Source: Dromiciops gliroides (lineage: Eukaryota > Chordata > Mammalia > Microbiotheria > Microbiotheriidae). From it: a stretch of DNA of 64,000 bases. Positions within the stretch are counted from its first letter, which is position 1. The number at the start of each line of letters is the position of its first letter. The stretch covers positions 61,054,532-61,118,531 of the forward strand of contig NC_057861.1 of NCBI RefSeq assembly GCF_019393635.1, in the 5' to 3' direction. The notes beneath the pieces are model-generated. The model did not search any database. It worked only from the letters and a program-made list of their open reading frames with translations, and was not told the DNA's origin. Positions 11,345-20,992 of the stretch are shown piece after piece. The position numbers and the translations under genes are program-made.

Positions 11345-11785
11345 AAAACTTTTCTAAAAATAAGTTTCTTTCTTTAGTTCTTGGGGTTTTGGGCAAGTGA
11401 ACTCCCACCTATTTTATGCTGTTTAGAATTATTTTAAATTGGGTATTTCTTGATCTCTTATTGTGCAGGGTTTTATTTTGGGATTTATTGGACTACTGGT
11501 GATTTATGTGGATTTATTTTATATATTGATACTTAGCTAAAATCTTTCTGTCATGACAAAGCACTGGAAATTATGGGGATGCCTGTCAAGTGGGAAGTGT
11601 CTGAAGAAGTTGTGGTATGTGATTGTGATGGAATTCTACTGTGCTATAAAAAATGATGAGCTTTGTGATCTTAGAAACACATGGATAAGATGCACAAAGT
11701 AATGAGGAGTGAAATGGGCAGAACCAAGAGAACATTGTATAGAGTAACAGCAATATTGTTTTAAGAACAAAAAATTGTTTTGACT
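11345..11785 (+). mobile_element. Twin-primed (5'-inverted) L1 3' end
   Basis: The left part (about 11,345-11,500) reads as L1 ORF2 on the minus strand; in reverse it gives 'ctaaacagcataaaatagg...cttgcccaaaaccccaagaac', matching ORF2 near 6545-6600 of the intact L1. The right part (about 11,510-11,785) is ORF2 end on the plus strand ('gtggtatgtgattgtgatggaattctactgtgctataaa'). Such an inverted head plus direct tail is the usual product of twin priming. Copies occur in unit 3 (about 50,200-50,620) and the inverted fragment (37,080-37,480). Units 2 and 4 lack it. Confidence 0.7.
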
Positions 11786-13020
11786 ACATGACTGACACTG
11801 TGCTAAGTGCTAGGGATAGAAATTGAAGAAATAAGAGGGCTGAGGCAGGAATGGAGAAGGAATCAGTACAAGGGCATGGTGACAGATTTGGGAGAGTAAG
11901 AAGCACAGACAGGAGGAAAATTAAGAGTCACTCACATGAGCCCTTCCCCAAAATAGAGAATTCCCTGAAGGAACTCACCAATGGAGATAGGAGGGTAGCA
12001 TGGGGTAATGATGTTTGAGGATGAGAAGACCCTGGGCACTGAGTCATGACTTTGAAATCCACATAATCAGAAACACAATTGGTACAGTGATGAAAAGTCA
12101 TTTTACAGATGAAAAGTCATTATCCAGCTGTTGTTTGAAGACCTCCCATGAGCAGGAACCCACCACCTCCTGACATAGCCCATTCCTCATTTGGAAAGCT
12201 CTGCTTGTTAAGAAGTTTGTTGGTTTATATGTTTTCTGAGATCCACTCTAAATTTGTCTTTTGCCATGTCCTTTCTAGGGTAAGAAAAACAGGTTTAATT
12301 CCTCTTGCTACCCCTTCAAATCCTTAAATATAGCTATTACTCCAGAAGAGGTATGAGCAGGGCACATATCTATTGTAGGCAGAAACACTGAAACCCTAAA
12401 GAGAAAATGCTTGGAGAGATCAAGAAAAGGAGTTTCTTCCTCATTTGGGGGTAATGGTGGTGGTAACAAGACTAGACCCTGCAGGAGTTGATTGCAAGTA
12501 GAGAGAAGACTCATCTAGATGAGTTTTCATGTCCAGGCCAAATGAAGCTTGTGCTTATTTAGATTTAGATTCTCTTCCCCAAAATCCTCAAGTCTTTTTC
12601 ACATGTGCAAGATATACAGCAGGGCTACTCTCCTAACCCACACTCAGAGCAGCAAGTTGAGTGTTTAGAGGACGACACTTCAAGGCTCTATAGATAGCCT
12701 TGAGGTGTTTGAGGATGGTTTTCTAATATTTATGAACTTATAAACTTAAATACTTATAAACTTCTACCAATGTGACTCCTCTATTGATTTTGAGTTGATA
12801 TCAATTAGTTAAACTGACAAATGATTTGTAGAAAGAAGAACTTACTAAGGTTATACAATATGAGCAGTTGATATAAAATAACCAACCCCTCTAAGGAAAA
12901 AATGGCAGTGATATATTTTCACACAAGTATAGAGATCATGCTGTGAAAAGTGGGACCAGATATAGAGAGTATCTGTTGCAAAGGGGTGACACAGCTTGTG
13001 TAAGGGCTTTTCCTAGAGGT
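11786..13020. other. OR-unit flank with old repeat relics
   Basis: The section 11,786-12,050 is the tail of the core-SINE-like dispersed repeat ('actgtgctaagtgctaggga') into which the twin-primed L1 inserted. The section 12,125-12,330 looks like minus-strand L3/CR1 ('ttgtttgaagacctcccatgagcaggaacccaccacctcctga'). In 12,331-13,020 I recognise nothing. The stretch aligns with 27,180-28,860 in unit 2. Unit 3 has lost most of it. Confidence 0.5.
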
Positions 13021-13282
13021 CCTTTTTTCCCCTTCATGCAACCCTCATGAAATTTGTCCTATAATTTCTGTTTCTGCTTCATATGGAGTCCCAATGCTAT
13101 AATTTATTAGGAAGTTTTTCCTTCCATCATGTCTAAAGGGTTTTTATTTCATCTTCCATGTGTTATTCCTAGTGCTACTCTTTGAGTTAAAGAAAAAAAC
13201 ACCCCACAGCTAATCTTTCTGATGACAGCCCTTCAAATACTTGAAAGCATTTGTCTCTACCACTATCAAAATATCACATATG

Positions 13283-13424
13283 AGAGGCAGCTAGGTGGCA
13301 CAGTGGATGGAGTGCTGGCCCCAGAGTCAGGAGGACCTGGGTTTGGGTCCAGCCTCAGACACTTAACACTTACTAGCTGTGTGACCCTGGGCAAGTCACT
13401 TAACCCCAATTGCCTCACTAAAGA
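13283..13424 (+). mobile_element. Marsupial SINE, plus strand, unit 1-specific
   Basis: The head GAGGCAGCTAGGTGGCACAG and tail CAATTGCCTCACTAAAG are intact. A perfect 15-bp target duplication AAAATATCACATATG lies at 13268-13282 and 13425-13439. The site is empty in unit 2 (near 29,125). It interrupts an L3/CR1 relic at about 13,025-13,460. Confidence 0.92.
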
Positions 13425-13439
13425 AAAATATCACATATG

Positions 13440-13860
13440 CCAGATTACCTTTCCCTTATAACCATTATAGACTTTATTTGGGCTCCTCTCTCTGTCTCTC
13501 TCCCAACCCCAGCCTGCCCCCCTTCTTTGGAGGTAGTAACTAACTGATAATTGATCAGTCCCTAGGTCAGAGTATGGTTGCATCGTCTACCACCATATAA
13601 ACTTGTACTAAATACTTCCTGGATCTTTCTCATAGTAGAACTCAAGAAATACTGGTTACTTTTGATAAGTTGACTTGTGTCTTTTAAGTATGCTATGTTA
13701 TTAGGATCCTCAGCAAAAGTCTGAGCATGTAGAGGAAAGGGGATAGGAATAGAAGGAGGACAGGAAGGAGAGATAGGAGAAAAGAAGTAATAAATATAAT
13801 AGAATCAGAATTTCATGTCATCTGGTGTAACCCCTCTCAGGAGCCAAAAGAGACCAGGTA
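13440..13860. other. OR-unit flank, no recognised feature
   Basis: No gene or clear repeat is seen beyond the end of an L3-like relic (to about 13,460). It aligns with 29,150-29,560 in unit 2 and 60,260-60,670 in unit 4. Confidence 0.5.
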
Positions 13861-13873
13861 AAAAAGCAAAGTG

Positions 13874-14019
13874 GGGGCAGCTAGGTGGCGCAGTGGATAA
13901 AGCACTGGCCCTGGATTCAGGAGTTCCTGAGTTCAAGTCCGGCCTCAGACACTTGACACTTACTAGCTGTGTGACCCTGGGCAAGTCACTTAACCCCCAT
14001 TGCCCCGCAAAAAAAAAAA
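13874..14019 (+). mobile_element. Marsupial SINE (CCCATTGCCCCGC subtype), plus strand
   Basis: It runs from GGGGCAGCTAGGTGGCGCAG to CCCCCATTGCCCCGC plus an A-tail. The flanks share AAAAGCAAAGTGG (target duplication, ending 13873 and 14033). It is absent from unit 2 near 29,560. Confidence 0.92.
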
Positions 14020-14033
14020 AAAAAGCAAAGTGG

Positions 14034-14827
14034 ACAAGGTGGATAAATTATGGCAAAAATCACTAAAAATTACCTTAGGATGGCAGGTAGAGAACAGTAG
14101 GAAATGATGTGGGAATCAAAGCAATAACTGGTCATGCCGAATTTAAGAAAATCTGAAGGATGTTCAGAGATATGGACGTGGTAGCAAATGCATCCTATAA
14201 TAATGTCTATAAAAGGAACAACCAGCTATCTTGGTACAGTGATGGGCTATACTCCAAATCCTATAGAGTCTGTTCATGTGTCCTTATCATATCATTCTTC
14301 CTGACAATCTCCCTTGGAATTCCAGTGCCTCCTCTGAAAACTCCCTATTTATTTGACTTCCCTTAGATCATGGGAAATGTTTTCAGTCTACCCATCAGCT
14401 GTTATTGCAGTATGGAGTCTTTCTATCACCTCTACTGGCCTCACCAAGTCTCCCTGACTCTGTGAATTTTTCCCTGAGTGATGGGCTAAGCCTACAGTGC
14501 CATTCAGAGGGGTGTAGGATCAGGGAGTATAGGAGTCATCTATGGTTTGTATGAAAAGGGCCTAACCATAGTCCAGTACCCTGTGTCTGGGAGTAGAGAC
14601 TTAAGCCCTCTGTCTTTACTAGGCTTTGCATTGGGGCATCTGAGACTTCTGTTTTAAGATTAAGATTAAGGAACATCCCCGGTGGTTGGATTATACTTGG
14701 CTGAGATGGATTGATTGGGTCACAATGAACTCATAGTTCTGCTATCGATAAAAAATTTAAAATGTATCTTTTTGAAATGATTTAAAATCACCAATAAATT
14801 CCATTTAGATTATTTCATTTGATTCTC
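14034..14827. other. OR-unit flank, no recognised feature
   Basis: This is non-coding sequence aligning with 29,575-30,480 in unit 2 and, from about 14,262, with 50,998 onward in unit 3. Short open frames here are not conserved between units. Confidence 0.5.
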
Positions 14828-14843
14828 AAAAAAGCAACATGAA

Positions 14844-14989
14844 GGGGCAGCTAGGTGGTACAGTGGATAGAGCACTGGCCCTGGATTCAGGAGGACCTGA
14901 GTTCAAATCCGGCCTCAGACACTTAACATTTACTAGCTGTGTGACCCTGGGCAAGTCACTTAACCCCAATTGCCGTACCAAAAAAAAAA
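14844..14989 (+). mobile_element. Marsupial SINE, plus strand, unit 1-specific
   Basis: It is a full SINE body with a 16-bp target duplication AAAAAAGCAACATGAA at 14828-14843 and 14990-15005. Units 2, 3 and 4 have the empty site. Confidence 0.93.
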
Positions 14990-15005
14990 AAAAAAGCAAC
15001 ATGAA

Positions 15006-16235
15006 GTCAATATGGGATTTAATCCCCATTTTCTGGCTCAAGGGTCAAGAAAAACAACAACCATTAGCCCTAGGTCCTATTTCTAGTTAATGGTTAAGAT
15101 GGAACCTTCAATATGACTCAGACCATAAGGCTTATCCTATTCTACTTTGTTTTTCCTCTCAACTTGATTCAACTTTGAACTCGGGGTTATCAAATAAACC
15201 ACAGAGCGGGTCAAATTTTGCTTTTCTACTTTAATTAGGTTATAATTTGAGGAATATTGGGTTTAGAAGATTCTGCTTGAGTTTCTGAAGAATAGGCTGC
15301 TTTTTTCCCCCTTATTTCCCACCTCTAAATTTCCTCTCTCTATTCCCAATACTTTTCACCTCCAATCACTTACTGAACATCACCAAGGGGACCAGTTTGG
15401 ATGACTGTATCTGGTGTAAGGAAAGACAAGAAAGACAGATACGTTGGGTCCCAGAAAAAGTGAAGAGATTCAGGCAGTTGGACTGATTTCTCTGGAAGGC
15501 ACAAGCAAATATTTGCCCAGCCTGAGATAGCTGATCTCTGGTCTTGTGGAGGGCCAGGAAGACTATTTGAAATTTCTAGTGCCTAAGAGGCTCAATCCTC
15601 CAAACTCTTCATTAGATAAATCACATAATTGTGTTTCCCATTTCTGAGCAGCTCAACAACCCCCTTTGGGGCAGGAAACTATAGCAGAAAATTTCCTAAC
15701 AAGGAGAGCTGTCCAACATTGCCTGGAAAGTTTCCAAACTCTGGAGATCTCAAACAGGAGGAGTCCTCAGAGGTTCTTCAGGCCAATTTGAATCATCTAC
15801 TAAATTTCCAAGCAGGAGTCCCCTGTCTCTGAAAACATCCCATTCTACTGTTGTAGTATTTTAATTGCAAAAACTTTTGCTTCTTCAGAGCCAAAATCAG
15901 CCTCCTTGTGGATTTGCCTCATTTTGTCCACATTCTCTATTATGGGGCTAAGCAGGTAAGTCTAATTACTCTTCCAATTGAGATAATTCTAGACCTATGA
16001 AGACAGCTGCCACTTCAAATTAAAGTCTTCTTTTCTCCAGGACTAACATCTCCACATCATTTAATTGTTCCTCATACATATTGTCTCTGTTACTTTGCTT
16101 TTCCCACATTGTTCTTATAAGATTAATTTGTTTGGAATCCAAGATTAAGACCAGGCATTTATTCCTACTAAATTTATTTTTATTAGATTTGACTCTATAT
16201 TATAGCTGCTAAAAAACTTAAAAAAAAAACTACAC
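15006..16235. other. OR-unit flank with L3/CR1-like relics
   Basis: The section 15,006-15,650 holds nothing I recognise. About 15,675-16,110 contains L3/CR1-like sequence: 'aatttcctaacaaggagagctgtccaa', then in reverse 'gcctccttgtggatttgcctc' and 'gtctaattactcttcc'. It aligns with 30,500-31,640 (unit 2), 51,530-52,780 (unit 3) and 61,860-63,036 (unit 4). Confidence 0.5.
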
Positions 16236-16374
16236 AGGGGGCAGTTAGGTGGTGCAGTGGATAGAGCACTGGCCCTGGATTCAGGAAGACCTGAGTTCAA
16301 ATCCGGCCTCAGACACTTGACACTTAACTAGCTGTGTGACCTTGGGCAAGTCAATTAACCCCAATTGCTTCACA
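16236..16374 (+). mobile_element. Marsupial SINE, plus strand (left arm of inverted pair)
   Basis: It runs from GGGGGCAGTTAGGTGGTGCAG to CCCAATTGCTTCAC plus an A-tail. It is followed after about 25 bp by a second SINE in the opposite orientation. Unit 2 (near 31,665) has neither. Confidence 0.88.
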
Positions 16375-16397
16375 AAAAAAGAAACATTTATGTAGCT

Positions 16398-16554
16398 TTT
16401 TGGGGTTTTTCCGGGGGGTCAGGGCAATGGGGGTTAAGTGACTTGCCCAGGGTCACACAGCTAGTAAGTGTCAAATGTCTGAGGTCAGATTTGAACTCAG
16501 GTCTTCCTGAATCCAGGGCCAGTGCTCTATCCACTGTGCCACTTAGCTGCCCCA
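16398..16554 (-). mobile_element. Marsupial SINE, minus strand (right arm of inverted pair)
   Basis: It runs from GGCAATGGGGGTTAAGTGAC to the head CCACTTAGCTGCCCC. It belongs to the CCCATTGCCC subtype, unlike its partner. I could not resolve a clean target duplication for the pair. Confidence 0.87.
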
Positions 16555-16671
16555 TAAATGTTTTACTAAAAGCTCAACACTCAACTTGAACTCAACTAAC
16601 CCCACTTACTTGGTAACTGTATTTGAATCAATTCATTTAAATACAAGATGTTTTTAGTCATTCCAATTTCT

Positions 16672-16920
16672 CATTGGCAGGAATATGGTGTAGTGCATAG
16701 AGAGCTTGGTTTTGATTTGGAAGTCTTGGCTTTGAATATAGTATCTTATATTTACTAGCTTTGAACCTCTGATTAAGTCCCTGTCAGATCCTCAGTTTCT
16801 AAACCTATAAGATATTGATAATAGATCTACATTACATAGTTTTTTGAGGATCAAATGCTATCATGTATGTTAAAGCAACTTATAACCTAAATCTGTATAT
16901 ATTTTATTAGTATTATTTCT
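16672..16920 (+). mobile_element. MIR-type core-SINE, ancient, shared with unit 2
   Basis: The pattern 'tggtgtagtgcatagagagcttggttttgatttggaagtcttgg...tcctcagtttctaaacctataagat' is MIR-like. The same relic is at about 31,795-32,045 in unit 2, so it belongs to the ancestral unit. Confidence 0.65.
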
Positions 16921-17327
16921 TATTTTTATTATTATTTTCATTACTATAAGATGTAGTTCAGAGATCCCCAACATCACCAAAATGACAGGTCTTGAGTTCA
17001 TTCCTGGGAATTGAACCCACAAATAAAACTTATTCTTCTTTTATTTGTTCTGCTCATGTTTCAGAATTTGTTTTAAGGAGAAATTCAAAATAAAGTTTCA
17101 ATAAGATTCATGTCTGGAATTCCTAACATATGGTCCAAGTGGGTCCCCAGATTCTGTACAAACCTTCAAATAACAACATGAACTTAGATTTGGAGCAACC
17201 TTTATTTTACCTCCATGGAAAATGCAGGAGATGCAAGAACTTACAGGAATATATAAACAGGGACTGGAAGTATACAAACAACACTGCTTTGAAGAGTATA
17301 ACAAATATATTAATTAAAACCCTTACA
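16921..17327. other. OR-unit flank, no recognised feature
   Basis: Non-coding sequence that aligns with 32,045-32,570 in unit 2. No gene is seen. Confidence 0.45.
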
Positions 17328-17340
17328 GTAGTCACAAGCT

Positions 17341-17850
17341 AGGGGGTAGAGCCAAGATAGCAGAGGAAAAGCTGTGACTAACTCAAAGTTCCCAATAAAC
17401 CTGTCCACTTACTCCAAAATATGCCATAAGACAACTCTTGGAGCAGCCTAACCCACATAAAAACAGAGTGAGACTATTTTCCAGCCAAATAGGGCAACTG
17501 GGGTCACCTGCTGTGTGCACTGAGAGAGGAGCTCAGCATGCAGTGTGAACCCAGCCTGGAACAGAGTGCACCTCCAGGGTCTTGGAGTCTTTGGCACCAG
17601 TAGCTTCTTCTGAGACTTGGCTTGCAGACTGGTGAGGGGGTTTGGTGGTTGGCCAGGGTGAAGTGGCTCCCATGTCTGCTAGAGTTGGGGTAAAACGCCC
17701 TGGTTCTGAACCAGTGGGCCAAAATGAGTGGTGGTGGCCCAGTGGGGGAGGGGCACAGGAATGCCAAGCTTCTGACCATAGAGAATCAGATTTCAATCAG
17801 ACATCTGCTTCTGGGTAGAGATGAGTAAGCAGAGAAAGCATCAGACTATG
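17341..17850 (+). mobile_element. L1 5'-end-only insertion with perfect target duplication
   Basis: It starts AGGGGGTAGAGCCAAGATAG (an L1 5' end) and continues through a GC-rich 5' UTR to the first codons of an ORF1-like frame (ATGAGTAAGCAGAGAAAGCA near 17821). It stops there with no A-tail. A perfect 13-bp duplication GTAGTCACAAGCT lies at 17328-17340 and 17851-17863, and unit 2 has an empty site near 32,570. Ordinary L1 insertions lose the 5' end; this one lost the 3' end. Confidence 0.82.
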
Positions 17851-17863
17851 GTAGTCACAAGCT

Positions 17864-18627
17864 CTGCTTGGAAGGCAACTGGACTTGGGAATACCATTCA
17901 GGAGCAAACCCCTGTCATTCCACTGGGTTGTTTTTCCCTATAGAGTCCTACCAAGTTTCCTATGGCTTGAACACTTTTAGGAAAGGAAACCTATCTAGCA
18001 ATACCCTTTCCATTGGCCTTGTATAGTGTGGATAGCTCAGTGTAATGGAGAGGATGGTGGTAGCAAGATGCAAAGCTCTTAAATCCTTTCTCCCCATGTG
18101 ATTCAGTCATCAGCTACAAGGATAGCTGAAATCTCTTCTATCTCCAAAACTGGATGCCATTCCTGAAATATGTAGAAATCCTCTTTTCCCCCTTGAACTT
18201 GGAAACTCTCAGATTCAGGCTTATCCTTGAGATAACCTTGGCCTAGGAAATCTGCCCTTTGTGAATAAACAGTGAGATTCTAGAACCACACTGCATAGAA
18301 ACCCAAGATCCTTTGTCTTCTACAATAAATGTTGTGATTCACATCTGTGAACTATGCTCTCCAGTCATTCTGGCAAGCACATATCTCCTTTCACCATATG
18401 TTTCTTCAGAATCCCTATCAAAGCCCTAGTTGCTTCCATATCTTGGGCTGTGTCGGGCTATTCTCCAGAACTCTACTTTGTATTTTGTGTATTGAAATCT
18501 ATGGGTGGGGGGCATGTAATTATTATAGGTTTAAGACAGCCATTTCCAGTTGCCAATGGGGTTGGTGAAAGGCGGTGCTCAGGCCCAGATTTTATTTATC
18601 CAAGATCAAGGTTTGATCTGATGTACA
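17864..18627. other. OR-unit distal flank, no recognised feature
   Basis: This aligns with 32,575-33,355 in unit 2. No gene is seen; the short open frames are interrupted in the paralogue. Confidence 0.5.
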
Positions 18628-18639
18628 CTGGTTCAACTT

Positions 18640-18794
18640 CTTCTTTTTTTTTTTTTTAGTGAGGCAATTGGGGTTAAGTGACTTGTTCAGGGTCACACAG
18701 CTAGTAAGTGTTAAGTGTCTGAGGTCGGATTTGAACTCAGGTACTCCTGAATCCAGGGCCGGTGCTCTATCCACTGTACCACCTAGCTGCCCCT
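18640..18794 (-). mobile_element. Marsupial SINE, minus strand, unit 1-specific
   Basis: It runs from a T-tract and GTGAGGCAATTGGGGTTAAG to CCTAGCTGCCCCT. The 12-bp duplication CTGGTTCAACTT lies at 18628-18639 and 18795-18806. Unit 2 has the empty site near 33,357. Confidence 0.92.
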
Positions 18795-19109
18795 CTGGTT
18801 CAACTTTTGAACAAATGATAGATAAAATGGGGAAATGGGAAAAGAAAAGAAAAAATAATGTGCTTTTAACTCTTTATTGCAAAGGGGTAGATTCCAGATC
18901 AACAGTCATCACTTGAGTCCCAGCCAGTCAAACAGCTTGACGGCCATTCCAGTTAAAAACTAATCAGGAATTCCTATGTCATCTCCATTAGGTTCTCTAG
19001 GCACAAATTTTGATGGAGAGGTGCTCCTCAGATAATTCTAAACAAATCTATACTCCCAGCAATTGATGAAGCCCAAGAATATCTTCAATCAAGTTACCTT
19101 TCAATTATA

Positions 19110-20280
19110 GTGCTCTTTTGCCCATTTATTCTCAATCATTTTTATTCATATATGGGAGTAGTGTGTTTTCCATCCTTCCAGTTCTATTTCTTTCACTTTG
19201 CATTATTTCATAAAGGTCTTTCTATATTTCCTTGTATCCTTCATATTTTCTATCAATGTCATGATTATGTTACGTTTAATGTGTAGCTAGAGAGGAATTG
19301 GATTTATTCTATATTCTTAAGAATTATTATTTGATGTTTTTTGCTGCTTAGAGTTGTTTCATTTTATTTTTCTTTCTATTTACAATTTTGTATTCATTGT
19401 GCATACTGTTTTTTCCTGCTTCAAATTATGTTAAAGTGCATTAGTTCACATAAGCTGTTCATTATTCTGTGAATTCTTTATGTACATAATTTCTTATTGT
19501 GAAATAATATTTTATTACATTCTTGTACCACATTATGCTTAGTTATTTCTTCCCCAGTCAAAGAGAACCTGCTTTATTTCCAGTTCTTACTTAATATGAA
19601 ACATGTTACTGTGAATATTTTAGAATGTATAGGATCATTTTTTATGTCTTTTATTTTCTTCAGATACATTTGCATGGGCAAGTTTTCTTATTCATAGGCC
19701 ATCAGCATTTTAGTCACTTTTTATAGTAATTCGAAATTGCTTTACCAATGGATTGGACCCATTCACAGCTCCACCAAGAGGATCTTAGCAACTCTATATT
19801 CTCATAGTTCCCATTGACTGTTTGCATATTTTATCATCTTTGTCCAATTTTGGAGTGTGAGGTGGAACCTCAAAGTTATTTTGGCTTGTATTGTTCCTCT
19901 TGGTAGTAATTTTTAGGATTTTTTCTTATGTCTATAGTTTGCATTGAGAATTACAATTGAGAACTGTTTGTTTTCATACATTTGCATGAATCTCCTATCT
20001 ACATATTGGATATCAAAAACTCTATTGAATACCTTTATTTTAAAGATCCTCCATTGATATTTTTCTTTCTTATCCTATTTGCCTTGAGTTTGTTCATGCA
20101 AAGTCTCCTCAATTTCATGTAATCAAAATTTTTTGTTTTATCATCTTGTGATCCCCTCTATCCTTTATTCGGTTAAGAATCATCTCTACAGTCATAGCTT
20201 TGAATCCTTTGTTTGTCTTCTAATTTCTGTTCCTTTTATCTTCTTTTTTTAAAATAGTGTGACTATTTATATTCAGGTCA
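19110..20280 (-). mobile_element. Old L1 3' portion, minus strand
   Basis: In reverse it contains a decayed ORF2 C-terminal region ('ggtggagctgtgaatgggtccaatccattggtaaagcaatt') and AT-rich 3' UTR. The left part aligns with 33,840-34,545 in unit 2, where a younger L1 interrupts it. It thus predates the split of units 1 and 2. Confidence 0.6.
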
Positions 20281-20282
20281 AT

Positions 20283-20318
20283 TATATATATATATATGTA
20301 TGTGTATATGTATCTATG
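20283..20318. repeat. TA/TG microsatellite
   Basis: A short run of TATATATATATATGTATGTG-type sequence at the edge of the old L1. Confidence 0.6.
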
Positions 20319-20334
20319 TAACTTAATGTTGGTG

Positions 20335-20760
20335 TTGTTAATTCTGCTTTCTCAAAGAGGACCAATGACATGACAGGAGGATATCTTGACTTGCAAGTGA
20401 AATGGATTTAAGTGACACAGAGCTATGCAAAGTTATCAGCCTCACTCTCTCCTCCCCAGTCATCAGAATTCACTTGCAAGGCATAGGTTGATGACTGGCA
20501 ATGGCCCCAGATGCAGTGGGGAACCTTGGACTTTTCAAGTTAAGGTCTTTCTCAGTTTTCAGAGAGGGAGAAATAATGAGTCTAAGAACAGAAACTTGGG
20601 CAGAATGCCCACAATGAACTGAGGGGCCAGAAGAAGGAACAGGAGCCAGGGAAAGAAACAGAAAAGGATCAGTCAGAGATGTAGGAGAACCAATAAAGAT
20701 GTGCCAAAAACAAAGAGTAAAAAAGGAATTCATAACCAAAAATGAAGACTGAGTAAGTAA
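20335..20760. repeat. Marsupial dispersed repeat at the 3' edge of OR unit 2
   Basis: This is a repeat with 'aagaggaccaatgacatgacaggaggatatcttgacttgcaagtgaaatgg' and 'cctcactctctcctcc'. The paralogous copy at 42,040-42,480 marks the same edge of unit 3. The family is common in marsupials as I recall it, but I cannot give its name. Confidence 0.5.
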
Positions 20761-20884
20761 GATAAAAGTTCAGATTTGGTGATTTGGAGAGAAGAATTTC
20801 AGTAGAGTTGTGAACATAAAAGTTGGATTGCATGGGCATGGAGAGTGAGTGAATGGTAGGTAAGGAAGCAGACACTACTTTTTT

Positions 20885-20978
20885 TTTTTTTTTAGTGAGG
20901 CGATTGGGGTTAAGTGACTTGCCCAGGGTCACACAGCTAGTAAGTGTTAAGTGTCTGAGGCTGGATCTAGCTGCCCCC
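20885..20978 (-). mobile_element. Internally deleted marsupial SINE, minus strand
   Basis: It has the SINE tail half and the CTAGCTGCCCC head but lacks about 50 bp in the middle. A 14-bp duplication AGACACTACTTTTT lies at 20865-20884 (edge within the T-run) and 20979-20992. Unit 3 has an empty site near 42,592. Confidence 0.85.
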
Positions 20979-20992
20979 AGACACTACTTTTT

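Noticed and set aside
13283-13424. A tRNA gene suggested by the tRNA-like head of the SINE
   Set aside because: The element has SINE structure, an A-tail and target duplications, and no intact cloverleaf was recognised.
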